Part shown: one piece after another, positions 45,841 through 54,757 of the stretch
Layout of the letters: each line of letters begins with the position of its first letter
How positions within the stretch are numbered: position 1 is the first letter of the stretch
Source of the DNA: Rhizobium sp. BK316
Lineage (GTDB): Bacteria > Pseudomonadota > Alphaproteobacteria > Rhizobiales > Rhizobiaceae
NCBI RefSeq assembly: GCF_014193695.1
Contig: NZ_JACHZR010000001.1
Span: 161,309 to 225,308, forward strand
DNA: 64,000 bases
Direction of reading: 5' to 3'
Notes under the pieces: generated by a model
Databases searched by the model: none
What the model saw: only the letters and a program-made list of their open reading frames with translations
What the model was told of the DNA's origin: nothing
Translations under genes and position numbers: made by a program

Positions 45841-48666
45841 ATGTTGTCGCATGTGAAGCCATTGCCGGAGGGCGAGGCGGTCGAAACGCCGGCGCCCTCG
45901 GGACCGTACCGAGTTGGCCCCCATCCATCGGTTTCGATCATCCTTCCCACCTTGAACGAGGCGGAAAACGTCGACCGCGTGATCGGCGAAATCGTCGCCA
46001 ATCTTCGCAGCCACTTTGAATTTGAGATTATCGTGGCGGACGGCGGCTCGAGCGACGGAACATGCGAAAAGGTCGAGCGATGGGGATCACAGCATCCTGT
46101 TGTGCTTATGCGAAACGAAGGGGCCGGTGGTTTGGCTGAAGATGTCTTATCGGCATCGGCGCGGACCAAATATCCTGTTGTCGTCGTGATCGACGCTGAC
46201 GGAAGCCATCCGGTTCCTTCGATCAAGGAACTGGTCGACCGCGTTGCGTCCGGTCGCTATGACATGGCCATCGGCAGCCGCTATGTGGACGGTGGTGTCA
46301 CGGTCGGTTGGCCCTTGCATCGCCGCGTGCTTTCGCGCCTCGGCGCGGCCTTTGCCTCTCCCTTCACCGATGTCAAAGATCCGCTATCCGGCTTTTTCGC
46401 CATTCGCCGGTCCTTCCTCCTGGCTGCCGGCGCTCACACCAAGGGGTTCAAGATCGGACTGGCGGCGCTGTTTGCAGGCGGTCCTGGGTTCCGCGTTTGC
46501 GAGGTGCCAATATCGTTCTTCGAGCGGCAGTCGGGTAAATCGAAAATCGGAAGCAGCCAGTTGCTCGCCTATCTCGGACAGTTGCTGGAATATTCCCGAG
46601 GCACGACGTTCTCCGGCACGTTCAAGCGCTTCTTGCTGGTCGGCATGGCGGGCTTCATGCTGGACTTTCTGATCGTGTCCTTTGCACAGGCACTTGGCGC
46701 AAACATCATGGTTGCGCACATCTGGGGCTTCTGCGTCGCATCAGCCTGCAATTATATCGGACATGCCCGCTACTCCTTCAGCGACCGCCGGAAGGACAGG
46801 GGGCAATTGGCGCGTTTTGCGATCGTTTCGATCCTGGCGCTGACAATGCGCGGCGGTTTCATCTCGGCAGCATCGGAACTTGGTCTTCCGATGCCCGTGG
46901 TCCTGGCGGCGGGCATCATCGGCGGCGGCATCGTCAGCTACATCGGCAACGATCTTTATGCCTTTCGCGGCAACGACCTGCTCCCGATAATAAGTCGATG
47001 GAAGTTGGCGGCTATTGGTCTCGCCGCCTATGTCGCTGTTCTGCGGCTGCTCTACCAGGGGGCCATCGATCTCATGCCGCAGGAAGCTTACTACTGGACC
47101 TACGCTCAACATTTGGACTGGGGTTATCTCGATCATCCGCCAATGGTCGCCTGGTTGATATGGCTTGGAACGACAGTTTTCGGCGACACCGAGTTCGGTG
47201 TTCGGATCGGCGCGAGCCTGTGCTGGCTTGCAACCGCATATTTCATGTTCCGCTTCACAAGCGAAGTCTTTGGCCGCATGTCCGCCTTTCTGGCGCTGCT
47301 GTTGTTGGCAGTGCTTCCATTTTTCTTCGCCACTGGCACGCTGACGACCCCTGACGCTCCGTTGACCGCTGCATGGGCGGGAGCGCTGTATTTTTTACAG
47401 CAGGCAATTCTCGCAAATCGTCCAAAAGCCTGGCTCGGCGCAGGCATCTGCATCGGCCTCGGGATGTTGTCGAAATATACGATTGCTCTTCTTGGGCCGG
47501 CGACCCTCGTCTTCTTAATCCTTCATCCGCAGTCTCGGCGATGGCTTTCAACGAGCTGGCCATATCTCTGCGTCATTTCGGCGACGCTGTTATTCTCGCC
47601 CGTCATCGCCTGGAATGCCACTCACGACTGGGCGTCGTTCCAATTCCAGGGGAGCCGTCGGTGGCTATCGGACGATATTGTCTTTTCGACCCCCACCCTT
47701 CTGATGTTCATTGCAATGTTGCTGGGACCCGCCGGCCTGCTTCTGGCTGCTGCTGCAACGGGCTGGAGGGCGCGGCTTTCCGACAGAAGCAATTTGCGCG
47801 GCCAGGACGCATTCCTTGCCGTCTTCACCCTGGTGCCGCTTGCCGTCTTCACTTTCTTCAGCCTGTTTCATGCGGTCAAGCTGAACTGGACCGGGCCGGC
47901 CTGGCTGGCCCTGTTTCCGATCATGGCCAATATTACCGAAACCGCCCTGAAATCCGGCACAATGTCCCGCGTCGTGACAGCCGTGAAGGTGTCCACTATT
48001 GGCAGTATCCTGTTCTTTTCGCTCCTGCTCCACTATCTCGCGCTCGGCCTTCCGTTTGTCGGATATTCCAACGGCTTGCGGGGGATGCCGATTGCCTGGG
48101 AAGAGTTCGTCTCTGCTGCCGAAGAGATCAAGACAAAGGTTGCTGCCGAAACAGGGGCCGCGCCGCTCCTTGTCGGAATGGACAAGTACAATGTGGCCAG
48201 CGAACTTGGCTTTTACAGCAAGGGCCGAATGCTATTGGACGACATCACCAGTCGAAACCTCTTCGGGGACGCTGGCCTGATGTTCGAGCTCTGGCAATCC
48301 GGAAGCTCACCAGAGGGCAGGGTCGTGATCATGTACGGCCTGAAGGATGACAGCCTCTCTTCCGATGGCCTGGCCGCATGGTTCGAGAACATCGGTCCGG
48401 TGGAACGGCGCGTTGTTTATAAGGATCGGGCCGCCGCAGGTGAGTTTTTTTACAGGGTAGGCTACGGCTTCCGCAGGTCGGGCGATGGCCCGCCTAATGC
48501 CTTCGCTAAAGCAAGAGTCGCTTCCTCATCGACACCGGCAATCGCGCGAAGAGATCCGGAAGAGAAAGCGCCCACTCCTCGTCGCGAGATATGGCAACAA
48601 AAAGCATTCCTGGACACAAAACTTAATATAACGAAACCCACTTTTGAAAAGAAACCCATAGCTTAA
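45841..48666 (+). CDS. Fused GT2 - GtrA - GT39 membrane glycosyltransferase
   Basis: A 941-residue protein joining three usually separate parts. Residues about 30-250 form a dolichyl-phosphate-mannose-synthase-like GT2 domain (VSIILPTLNEAENV, DADGSHPVP, GSRYVDGG). Residues about 265-390 form a GtrA-like four-helix membrane domain. Residues about 395-930 form an ArnT/PMT-like GT39 domain with the EAYYWTYAQHLDWGYLDHPP motif and many membrane helices. The start at 45841 has GGAGAG upstream. I infer that it makes a polyprenyl-phosphate sugar, flips it, and transfers the sugar to an envelope acceptor, all in one chain. The acceptor could be lipid A, a glycan or a protein. Confidence 0.9.
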   Translation: MLSHVKPLPEGEAVETPAPSGPYRVGPHPSVSIILPTLNEAENVDRVIGEIVANLRSHFEFEIIVADGGSSDGTCEKVERWGSQHPVVLMRNEGAGGLAEDVLSASARTKYPVVVVIDADGSHPVPSIKELVDRVASGRYDMAIGSRYVDGGVTVGWPLHRRVLSRLGAAFASPFTDVKDPLSGFFAIRRSFLLAAGAHTKGFKIGLAALFAGGPGFRVCEVPISFFERQSGKSKIGSSQLLAYLGQLLEYSRGTTFSGTFKRFLLVGMAGFMLDFLIVSFAQALGANIMVAHIWGFCVASACNYIGHARYSFSDRRKDRGQLARFAIVSILALTMRGGFISAASELGLPMPVVLAAGIIGGGIVSYIGNDLYAFRGNDLLPIISRWKLAAIGLAAYVAVLRLLYQGAIDLMPQEAYYWTYAQHLDWGYLDHPPMVAWLIWLGTTVFGDTEFGVRIGASLCWLATAYFMFRFTSEVFGRMSAFLALLLLAVLPFFFATGTLTTPDAPLTAAWAGALYFLQQAILANRPKAWLGAGICIGLGMLSKYTIALLGPATLVFLILHPQSRRWLSTSWPYLCVISATLLFSPVIAWNATHDWASFQFQGSRRWLSDDIVFSTPTLLMFIAMLLGPAGLLLAAAATGWRARLSDRSNLRGQDAFLAVFTLVPLAVFTFFSLFHAVKLNWTGPAWLALFPIMANITETALKSGTMSRVVTAVKVSTIGSILFFSLLLHYLALGLPFVGYSNGLRGMPIAWEEFVSAAEEIKTKVAAETGAAPLLVGMDKYNVASELGFYSKGRMLLDDITSRNLFGDAGLMFELWQSGSSPEGRVVIMYGLKDDSLSSDGLAAWFENIGPVERRVVYKDRAAAGEFFYRVGYGFRRSGDGPPNAFAKARVASSSTPAIARRDPEEKAPTPRREIWQQKAFLDTKLNITKPTFEKKPIA

Positions 48667-48697
48667 GAAGGGAGGTTCAACCGAAAGGAAACGATTC

Positions 48698-49069
48698 ATG
48701 TCCAGCGAAAGCGCCTTCCATCCAGTTCTTGTCTATATTCCGGATCACCGGGGCTTGTACCTTGCCAGCGAAGTTTTGCGCAGCGGCGGCTTCGACGTCA
48801 GAAGCGTCGGGAATATAACTGAACTGGAGCTTGCACTGGAACTTCTGGCTTGCTGCGTCGTCGTCACGGTCACATCGAAGATCGGAGAAGTTCGAGGGCT
48901 CGCCAATATTCCCGTCGTCAACATCCAGGCCTTCGTTTTGCCGAACCACGACGCGTCGGCAGGTGAACAGTCGGCCCTGTTCGACAGACAGGCTTTTCTC
49001 GAACGGGTCCGAGACAACAACAAGTATCCGTCAGGCGCATCCCGCTATGGCGCGCCGTTCGTCAACTAA
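48698..49069 (+). CDS. Small receiver-like hypothetical protein
   Basis: A 123-residue protein 31 nt after the glycosyltransferase fusion, with AAAGGAAACG before the ATG. The alternating hydrophobic strands (VLVYIPDHRGLYLASEVL, FDVRSVG, CVVVTVTS, IPVVNIQAFVLP) suggest a degenerate response-regulator receiver fold. No clear phospho-acceptor Asp or switch Lys is visible. It may be a non-phosphorylated receiver-like partner of the nearby kinase or glycosyltransferase. Function unknown. Confidence 0.65.
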   Translation: MSSESAFHPVLVYIPDHRGLYLASEVLRSGGFDVRSVGNITELELALELLACCVVVTVTSKIGEVRGLANIPVVNIQAFVLPNHDASAGEQSALFDRQAFLERVRDNNKYPSGASRYGAPFVN

Positions 49070-49353
49070 GTGCCGCCGTCCTGCTGCGCAATCTGATCGA
49101 ACGCTGCGGACGAGGCAGGATGCAAAAGGCATAGGTACAACTCTCGCCGACGTGCTCGATCGGTGCTCGAACAGCCGCACGGAAAATGGCGTTAACAAAT
49201 AAAAACATCTTTCCAACTGACATCTCGGCGCAATTGCTACAGATAATTGCATTGGCTCAGTTGCCTGCCCACGGAACGACTCATCCGCGCATGGCGAGAT
49301 GAAAAAGCCGGTCAGCCGACCGGTGGTTTGCTAAGCGGGTATGAGGACGTGTG

Positions 49354-50700
49354 ATGAGGCTGGCGCGATTTTTCGCAGATTCCATTCAGAGGCAGGTTGC
49401 TTTGCTTGCTGTCGGTCCGGTGGCGCTTTTTGCCATCCTGGGCATCATCAGCGAGCATCTAACGATCAAGGAACCAGAAAGCGTGTCGCAAGCGCGTGCC
49501 GTCGCCATGCGAATCGAGTTCGTGGTGGACATGACGCGGTCGGCACAGACGCCAGAACAGAAGGCGACAATCCTTGCTGCTGCAGCGAGGGCCGGGCTTC
49601 AGGCTGAAGAAGTATCGGCAACGGGATTACGCGGTGCTGAACCGCCGGACGACATAGGAAGCTTTCGCTCGGAGATCGAGAACAATCTCTCGCCGGCCAT
49701 CGACGTCAAACTTCGCCCGCAATCAGCCACGAGCAACCTGGAGCAGGAGTTGATCGTGGGGATCGATCGCGACTATGCGCTTTCCTTCGCGCTCCCATCC
49801 GCGGTGCCCGACTCGCGCATCACCGATCGGGAGATCAGCGATCTGCTCGCAACGATGGCAATGTTCGTACCCGTCATTCTGTTGTCGCTTTACGGAGGCC
49901 GGATGATCGCATTGCCCCTCCAACGGTTTTCGCAGGCGGCCCGAGACCTTGATCCAGACAAAGGCCCGGAGCGTCCCTTCGACGAGATCGGCCCTCCGGA
50001 AGTCCGCACGCTCGCAAAGTCGTTAAACGACATGCGCAGCCGCGTCCGCGCAATGATCGAAGCGCGCACGCGCATGCTGCGGGCGATCAGTCACGACCTC
50101 AGGACGCCGCTCACGCGCCTGCGTCTCAGGGCGGAGCGCTCGGGTGAGCCCCCGCTGCGGGCAGCCTTGCTGGCCGATATCGACGCCCTGACGCTCATGG
50201 TCGAGGAGACCCTAGTCTATCTCAGGAAAGACATATCGAAGGAAAATCAGCTCCGAGCGGACCTGCCGAGCCTTATTGTCACGGCTTGCAACGATTTTGC
50301 GGACATGGGGCACTCGGTGACATATCGCGGACCCGATCGTTTTGCATATCCCTGCAAACCCCATGCCCTGAAGCGCGCCGTTGCAAATCTCATCGACAAC
50401 GGAACGAAGTTTGCTCGACATGTGAATGTGGAGCTTCACGTTAAACCTGATCGAGCCGTCAGCATCAGCGTCACGGACGATGGGCCGGGAATTCCTCCTG
50501 AATTCCGAGCCGACGTATTGGAGCCCTTCTACAAGCTTGATAGTGCGCGCAACGATGGCGGGTTCGGTTTGGGATTGTCGATCGTTCAAGACATTGTTCA
50601 AAGCCATTTCGGGACACTTACGCTCGAGAATGCCGCGCCGCATGGCTTGATCGTCGAGATTAAGCTGCCTTCTCCGGATTTGATCAACGCTGCTTCTTAA
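49354..50700 (+). CDS. EnvZ-type sensor histidine kinase
   Basis: A 448-residue membrane kinase. Two membrane segments (about residues 14-33 and 163-183) flank a periplasmic sensor domain; HAMP follows. The dimerisation/phospho-acceptor motif RAISHDLRTPLTRLRLR is near residue 243, and the ATPase domain has NLIDNG (N box), DDGPGIP (G1) and GFGLGLSI (G2). A GTG one codon earlier is an alternative start. The partner is probably the OmpR-type regulator at 43665-44411, which lies about 5 kb away on the other strand; this is unproven. Confidence 0.92.
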   Translation: MRLARFFADSIQRQVALLAVGPVALFAILGIISEHLTIKEPESVSQARAVAMRIEFVVDMTRSAQTPEQKATILAAAARAGLQAEEVSATGLRGAEPPDDIGSFRSEIENNLSPAIDVKLRPQSATSNLEQELIVGIDRDYALSFALPSAVPDSRITDREISDLLATMAMFVPVILLSLYGGRMIALPLQRFSQAARDLDPDKGPERPFDEIGPPEVRTLAKSLNDMRSRVRAMIEARTRMLRAISHDLRTPLTRLRLRAERSGEPPLRAALLADIDALTLMVEETLVYLRKDISKENQLRADLPSLIVTACNDFADMGHSVTYRGPDRFAYPCKPHALKRAVANLIDNGTKFARHVNVELHVKPDRAVSISVTDDGPGIPPEFRADVLEPFYKLDSARNDGGFGLGLSIVQDIVQSHFGTLTLENAAPHGLIVEIKLPSPDLINAAS

Positions 50701-50833
50701 TTGAGGGGCGCGCCCAACGAGGTTCAAATTTAACGCTTGCTAACTTCTCACGCACGCGACCCGAAACAACTCTAAACAATACTTCACATACTTTCATTCT
50801 CATCGGCCGTACTTTTCCTGTGTCATTGGGAAC

Positions 50834-51970
50834 ATGGTCATGAGCGGCAAAAACTTGAACTTCGAGGACACCCGGCATCCGCTGCTTTTCAAAGGCGACG
50901 ATGCTGCGGCTGATCGCACGGGTGTTTCGACGAAACTACGAATATTGCATGTGCTTTTCGCTTCGGAAATCGCAGGGTCGGAAAGATATTGCATCGATCT
51001 CGCCAATGGGCAGGCCGCTCTCGGGCACGAAGTTCACCTCGCGGCACGCGGCCCCGACATGGCTGCGCTCGTCTCCGATCGGGTCATTTTCCATCGCTTG
51101 AAAACGCCGTTCTTGCGCCGTCTGCGGCTGCGGCGTCTTATAGCGAGCTCGAAAATCGAAGTCGCTCATGCACATCTCAGTTCAGGGTGCAAAGCGCTTG
51201 CGACGGTTTCGGATACAGTAACCAGGGTTGCGACCCTGCATGTCGGGTTCAAGGCCAAACAGCATGCGCATCTCGACGGCGTAATCTGCGTCAACCGAGC
51301 CCAGACGTCGCGCCTCGGCGTCTATGCCGGGCGGTCGGCCGTCATTTCGAACTGGCTACCGGAGCGCGGCGCGGACCGCCCTCTCGACCTGCGGCGTCAG
51401 TTGAACCTGCCACCTGTGACCAGGCTCGTTGGAGCCGTCGGACGTCTTCATCCCAGCAAGGGAAATGACATTCTGATATCGGCCTTTCTGCAGACGGCAC
51501 CCAAAGACGCGGCTCTTGTCATCGTCGGCAAGGGGCCGCAACATGCTGCCCTGCAGAAACTCGCAAGAGGCGATAAAAGGATTCACCTTCTCGGATATTC
51601 TGACAATGTCGCAGGTTTTTTGCGCAATCTGGATCTCTTCGTTTCCCCATCCCGTGAGGAATCGGCAGGGCTTGCCATCCTCGAAGCCATGAACGAGGGG
51701 CTGCCCATCATCACCACGGCGACGGAGGGGCCGGCAGAATATCTGCGCGAGCATCCGGTGAGATTCGTCGATCCGGGTTCCGTCCAGAGCCTGTCCGAGG
51801 CCTTGGCTGACTGGTTTCGGGCCGACGACGTGACCGCTTCGGTGCGCGTGACCTACGACATGCGTCCCTTCTCTCGATTGGCGGGCGTTGGCAACGTTCT
51901 GCATTTCTATTCCGAGGTCGCACAGGAAGCACTGCGCACGCCGCCAGCAATATCGATCCTCCGCGGTTGA
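50834..51970 (+). CDS. GT4-family glycosyltransferase
   Basis: A 378-residue GT-B-fold glycosyltransferase. The N-terminal domain starts with LRILHVLFASEIAGSERYC, the linker strand is VGRLHPSKGNDILI near residue 200, and the nucleotide-sugar-binding motif SREESAGLAILEAMNEGLP (E-x7-E) is near residue 275. It is cytoplasmic and transfers a sugar from a nucleotide donor, probably to a lipid-linked or LPS-type acceptor. The sequence immediately downstream is a decayed second glycosyltransferase-like gene, so this may be what is left of a larger glycan cluster. Confidence 0.9.
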   Translation: MVMSGKNLNFEDTRHPLLFKGDDAAADRTGVSTKLRILHVLFASEIAGSERYCIDLANGQAALGHEVHLAARGPDMAALVSDRVIFHRLKTPFLRRLRLRRLIASSKIEVAHAHLSSGCKALATVSDTVTRVATLHVGFKAKQHAHLDGVICVNRAQTSRLGVYAGRSAVISNWLPERGADRPLDLRRQLNLPPVTRLVGAVGRLHPSKGNDILISAFLQTAPKDAALVIVGKGPQHAALQKLARGDKRIHLLGYSDNVAGFLRNLDLFVSPSREESAGLAILEAMNEGLPIITTATEGPAEYLREHPVRFVDPGSVQSLSEALADWFRADDVTASVRVTYDMRPFSRLAGVGNVLHFYSEVAQEALRTPPAISILRG

Positions 51971-51975
51971 TCCAT

Positions 51976-52187
51976 GCGTCTGAAGCCAAGAGTGATTTCT
52001 GGCAGGTCGGCATCGTGCCGGCGCCGGCCGAGGCGCTTTCTCGCCGATCCCTTCGCCGTGAGAAAGGGCGATGCCCTGCATGTCTTCCGTCGAGGCCTAT
52101 GACTACCGCACCAAGCATGGCTTCATCGAGCGCCATGAATTCGGGTCGGCCCTCGATGCGATGCCGGCAGGTGAGAACTGCCAATGA
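51976..52187 (+). pseudogene. Frameshifted remnant of a glucosamine inositolphosphorylceramide transferase-like gene
   Basis: Three short stretches in changing frames read like one protein family. SDFWQVGIVPAPAEAL lies in one frame (about 51993-52040). FLADPFAVRKGDALHVF lies in a second (about 52040-52090). VEAYDYRTKHGFIERHEF lies in a third (about 52090-52145) and ends at a TGA at 52187. The order W..GIV.AP, FLADPF, VEAYDY matches the start of the formyltransferase-linked glucosamine inositolphosphorylceramide transferase family. The rest of the gene is missing, cut by the convergent yigZ-like gene. Family identity is from memory of motifs and is tentative. Confidence 0.6.
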
Positions 52188-52190
52188 TCG

Positions 52191-52772
52191 CTAGGGCTCC
52201 AGCTTCGATCGCCCCCGTGTCAGATCGGCGATCAAACGAGAAATTGTCTCCAGGTCATCCTCTGGAATCTGCAGGTTCATTTCGGCACTGATCCCGTCGA
52301 AGTGCTGTGCGACGATACGCATACCTTCAAAGGAAGAGAGGCGAGCCTTCACCATCGACAGATCGGAGACCCGCAGATTGAGTTTTCGTTCGACCATCGT
52401 GACGATGGGCGCAAGGGTGGCTGTTTTCAGACAGGCTCCGGCAGTTCCGCCATAGGCCCGAACGAGCCCGCCTGTGCCAAGCAGAACGCCTCCGAACCAA
52501 CGGGTAACGATGACGACAATATTGTCGAGCGATCGGCCGTCGATGGTAGCCAGTATCGGTTTGCCCGCTGTGCCGGTGGGCTCACCGTCATCGCTAAAGC
52601 GATAGCCCTGCCCGATACGCCATGCCCAGCAATTGTGGTTTGCCGTCGCCGAGGAATTCTCCGCGATGACCTTTGTCGCCTCGGCTTCATCGACGACAGG
52701 AAAAGCGGACGCGATAAATCTGCTTTTCTTGATCGTCGCCTCGAGCGTGACTGGCTCAACGAGACAAAACAT
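52191..52772 (-). CDS. YigZ/IMPACT (UPF0029) family protein
   Basis: A 193-residue cytoplasmic protein. The conserved UPF0029 core is clear: KKSRFIASAFPV near residue 15, ANHNCWAWRIG near 44, SDDGEPTGTAGKPIL near 59, and VTRWFGGVLLGTGGLVRAY near 88. The C-terminal part is the DUF1949-type domain. The family is linked to translation control and proteolysis in eukaryotes (IMPACT), and the bacterial role is not settled. It seems unrelated to its neighbours and is convergent with the glycosyltransferase remnant. Confidence 0.92.
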   Translation of the reverse strand: MFCLVEPVTLEATIKKSRFIASAFPVVDEAEATKVIAENSSATANHNCWAWRIGQGYRFSDDGEPTGTAGKPILATIDGRSLDNIVVIVTRWFGGVLLGTGGLVRAYGGTAGACLKTATLAPIVTMVERKLNLRVSDLSMVKARLSSFEGMRIVAQHFDGISAEMNLQIPEDDLETISRLIADLTRGRSKLEP

Positions 52773-52850
52773 GAATAACCGGAATTATCGTAGTTGATAG
52801 TCTCATCCCAGCGCTCCGACCGGCTGAACCGTGCGGTGGACGCAGGCTTC

Positions 52851-53342
52851 CTATTTCCATTCCCAGAGCCTCGTCGAATGGTGCGGCCGCGTCGTGACGA
52901 CGGCAGCTGGTTCTTTCGTCATCGCAAGGTAACGGCTGGCGTCCTCCGTTCCATTGACCCCGATGAAGATCATCTTCATCGAGCTTTTGAATGGTGCGCC
53001 CTTGGCTCTGTGCTCGAAGCTGATGGCGGCGTGCGGATATTCCGCGTTGAGGCTGATCATGGGATCGCCTGTCAATGCAATATGGTCTTGCATCGTCAGG
53101 AAGGCCGAGACCCGCTGATAGGCAGTTGCCGGCGAAATCTGCGCGTTGCCTTTGGGCGTTCGGGCGTAGGCGATCGTATCCGTTTGCCCTCTTTGCCGTT
53201 TCGTCTGATAAACGAGAAGGGCCTCGCCCATCGCGAGTTCGACATGCAGGTCGAACGTTTGATATCGATCAGACCGCTCAAAGAGGTCGTCCAAGGTCGC
53301 CTTCAGATCTTGAACATAATCGGCATAGAGAGAGGCTGTCAT
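52851..53342 (-). CDS. Hypothetical protein, 163 aa
   Basis: A 163-residue soluble protein I do not recognise. No signal peptide or membrane segment is visible. The sequence is alpha/beta in character (FDLHVELAMGEALLVYQTKR, ISFEHRAKGAPFKSSMKMIF), and a high coding quality is suggested by a clean start and by normal GC-rich codon use. It lies 78 nt upstream of the YigZ gene on the same strand, but the pair need not be related. Confidence 0.65.
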   Translation of the reverse strand: MTASLYADYVQDLKATLDDLFERSDRYQTFDLHVELAMGEALLVYQTKRQRGQTDTIAYARTPKGNAQISPATAYQRVSAFLTMQDHIALTGDPMISLNAEYPHAAISFEHRAKGAPFKSSMKMIFIGVNGTEDASRYLAMTKEPAAVVTTRPHHSTRLWEWK

Positions 53343-53695
53343 AACGGATCCACAATGAGGGCATGAGCCCTAAAATTCTTGCCAACGGTGGGCAGTCTCG
53401 CGGCTTACACCCGACAAGACTACCTTCCAGCCGTCAACGATATCTCTGGTCTCTGCCACAACGGCCAAGGACAATGCAATCTTCGATATCGGAGCAAGAG
53501 GTTGGCGCACCGGCGTAATGGCCGTGGGCGGTCAGCCCGACTGCATTAGGATGACGACCTGCCTAAACGCGTCGGAATGGTCGCCAGCCTCATCGTGCAG
53601 ATGGATTATGCGACCTTCTGCCTACGGCTCTTGACAGCTCATCTCTTCTCATGGAGTGTAAGTAAAGCGTTTTACTAAAGCGGTTTACAAGCTCG
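53343..53695. other. 353-bp regulatory gap upstream of the third catabolic cluster
   Basis: No gene supported. A TTGACA hexamer lies at 53631-53636 but a good -10 at 16-18 nt is not evident; the best AT-rich match is further away. The two LacI-type operators at 53662-53688 sit just before the lacI start. Confidence 0.5.
53662..53688. promoter_or_regulatory. Tandem LacI-type operators
   Basis: Two adjacent 14-nt near-palindromes with central CG: GTAAAGCGTTTTAC (53662-53675) and CTAAAGCGGTTTAC (53675-53688). Both fit the TAAA-N-CG-N-TTTA pattern of LacI-family sites. They end 7 nt before the lacI start, so the regulator probably represses itself and the whole coupled operon. Confidence 0.68.
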
Positions 53696-54757
53696 ATGGC
53701 GCAGGAACGAACCTCAGGGTTGAAGGATGTTGCGAGAGCCGCCGGCGTCTCGGTGACGACGGTCTCTCGCATGCTGAACGGTTCGCTGGATCTTCCGGCC
53801 CTGACCAAGCAGCGCATCGAGAATGCAATCGCCTCCCTCAAATATCAGCCGAACCCGCACGCGCGGCGACTGAGCCGTGGTCGCTCCGACACGATCGGCC
53901 TCGTCGTCCCCGATATCGCCAACCCGTTCTTTGCGACCATGGTGGCGGCTGTGGAGGAGGAGGCGAACGACCGCGGGCTTGCCGTTTCGCTCTATGCGAC
54001 GCTCAACCGCACCGGTCGCGAGGTCGCCTATCTTAGGCTGATTGAGCATAATCACGTCGACGGCCTGGTGTTCGTCACCAACCATCCCGATAACGGAGAT
54101 CTGGCGGCGCTTATCAACCGGACCGGCAAAGTCATCGTCGTCGACGAAGACGTTCCGCTTGCAGCCGTTCCCAAGCTCTTCTGCGACAATTTTCAGGGTG
54201 GTCATCTGGCGGGCCGTCATCTGGCTGAGTTTGGCCATCGCCACGTGCTCTATGTCGGCGGCCCCGATGCGATGATCAGCACGCAGCGGCGTTTCAACGG
54301 CTTGCGTGAAGGGCTACGCGAGCGTTTTGGCGACGATATATCGATAAGACGTTACAGCGGCGAATATACCGTGGGCTGCGGGCGCGACATGGCGCGCCGG
54401 TTTCTCGACGAAGGCATGCCGGCGACAGCCATCTTTGCCAGTTCCGATGAAATCGCGATCGGCATGATCGAAGTTCTGCGGGAGAGAGGGATTGCAATCC
54501 CTGAGGACCTCTCGATCATCGGCTTTGACGACGTCAGCCCGCTGCACCTCTTTGCGCCCCCTTTGACCGCGATCCGGCAGCCGGTGCGCACCATCGGCCG
54601 TCGTGCCCTATCCCTTCTTCTCGAGACAAACTGGCAGGAGAGAAAATCGCTCGCCACCGAGGAACTCGTGCCAGTCGAAATCGTCGTGCGGAACTCCGTT
54701 GCGCCGCCGTCGACCCATAATAAGCAACGAGAACAGAACCAGAGGATGAGAACATGA
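53696..54757 (+). CDS. LacI-family regulator of the third catabolic cluster
   Basis: A 353-residue LacI regulator. The HTH is near residues 8-30 (LKDVARAAGVSVTTVSRMLN) with the hinge helix RIENAIASLKYQPNPHAR. The effector domain begins IGLVVPDIANPFFATMV near residue 65. Its stop overlaps the binding-protein start (ATGA), so regulator and transporter are on one message. Two adjoining operators directly upstream suggest autoregulation. The inducer is likely the imported compound or its breakdown product. Confidence 0.93.
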   Translation: MAQERTSGLKDVARAAGVSVTTVSRMLNGSLDLPALTKQRIENAIASLKYQPNPHARRLSRGRSDTIGLVVPDIANPFFATMVAAVEEEANDRGLAVSLYATLNRTGREVAYLRLIEHNHVDGLVFVTNHPDNGDLAALINRTGKVIVVDEDVPLAAVPKLFCDNFQGGHLAGRHLAEFGHRHVLYVGGPDAMISTQRRFNGLREGLRERFGDDISIRRYSGEYTVGCGRDMARRFLDEGMPATAIFASSDEIAIGMIEVLRERGIAIPEDLSIIGFDDVSPLHLFAPPLTAIRQPVRTIGRRALSLLLETNWQERKSLATEELVPVEIVVRNSVAPPSTHNKQREQNQRMRT

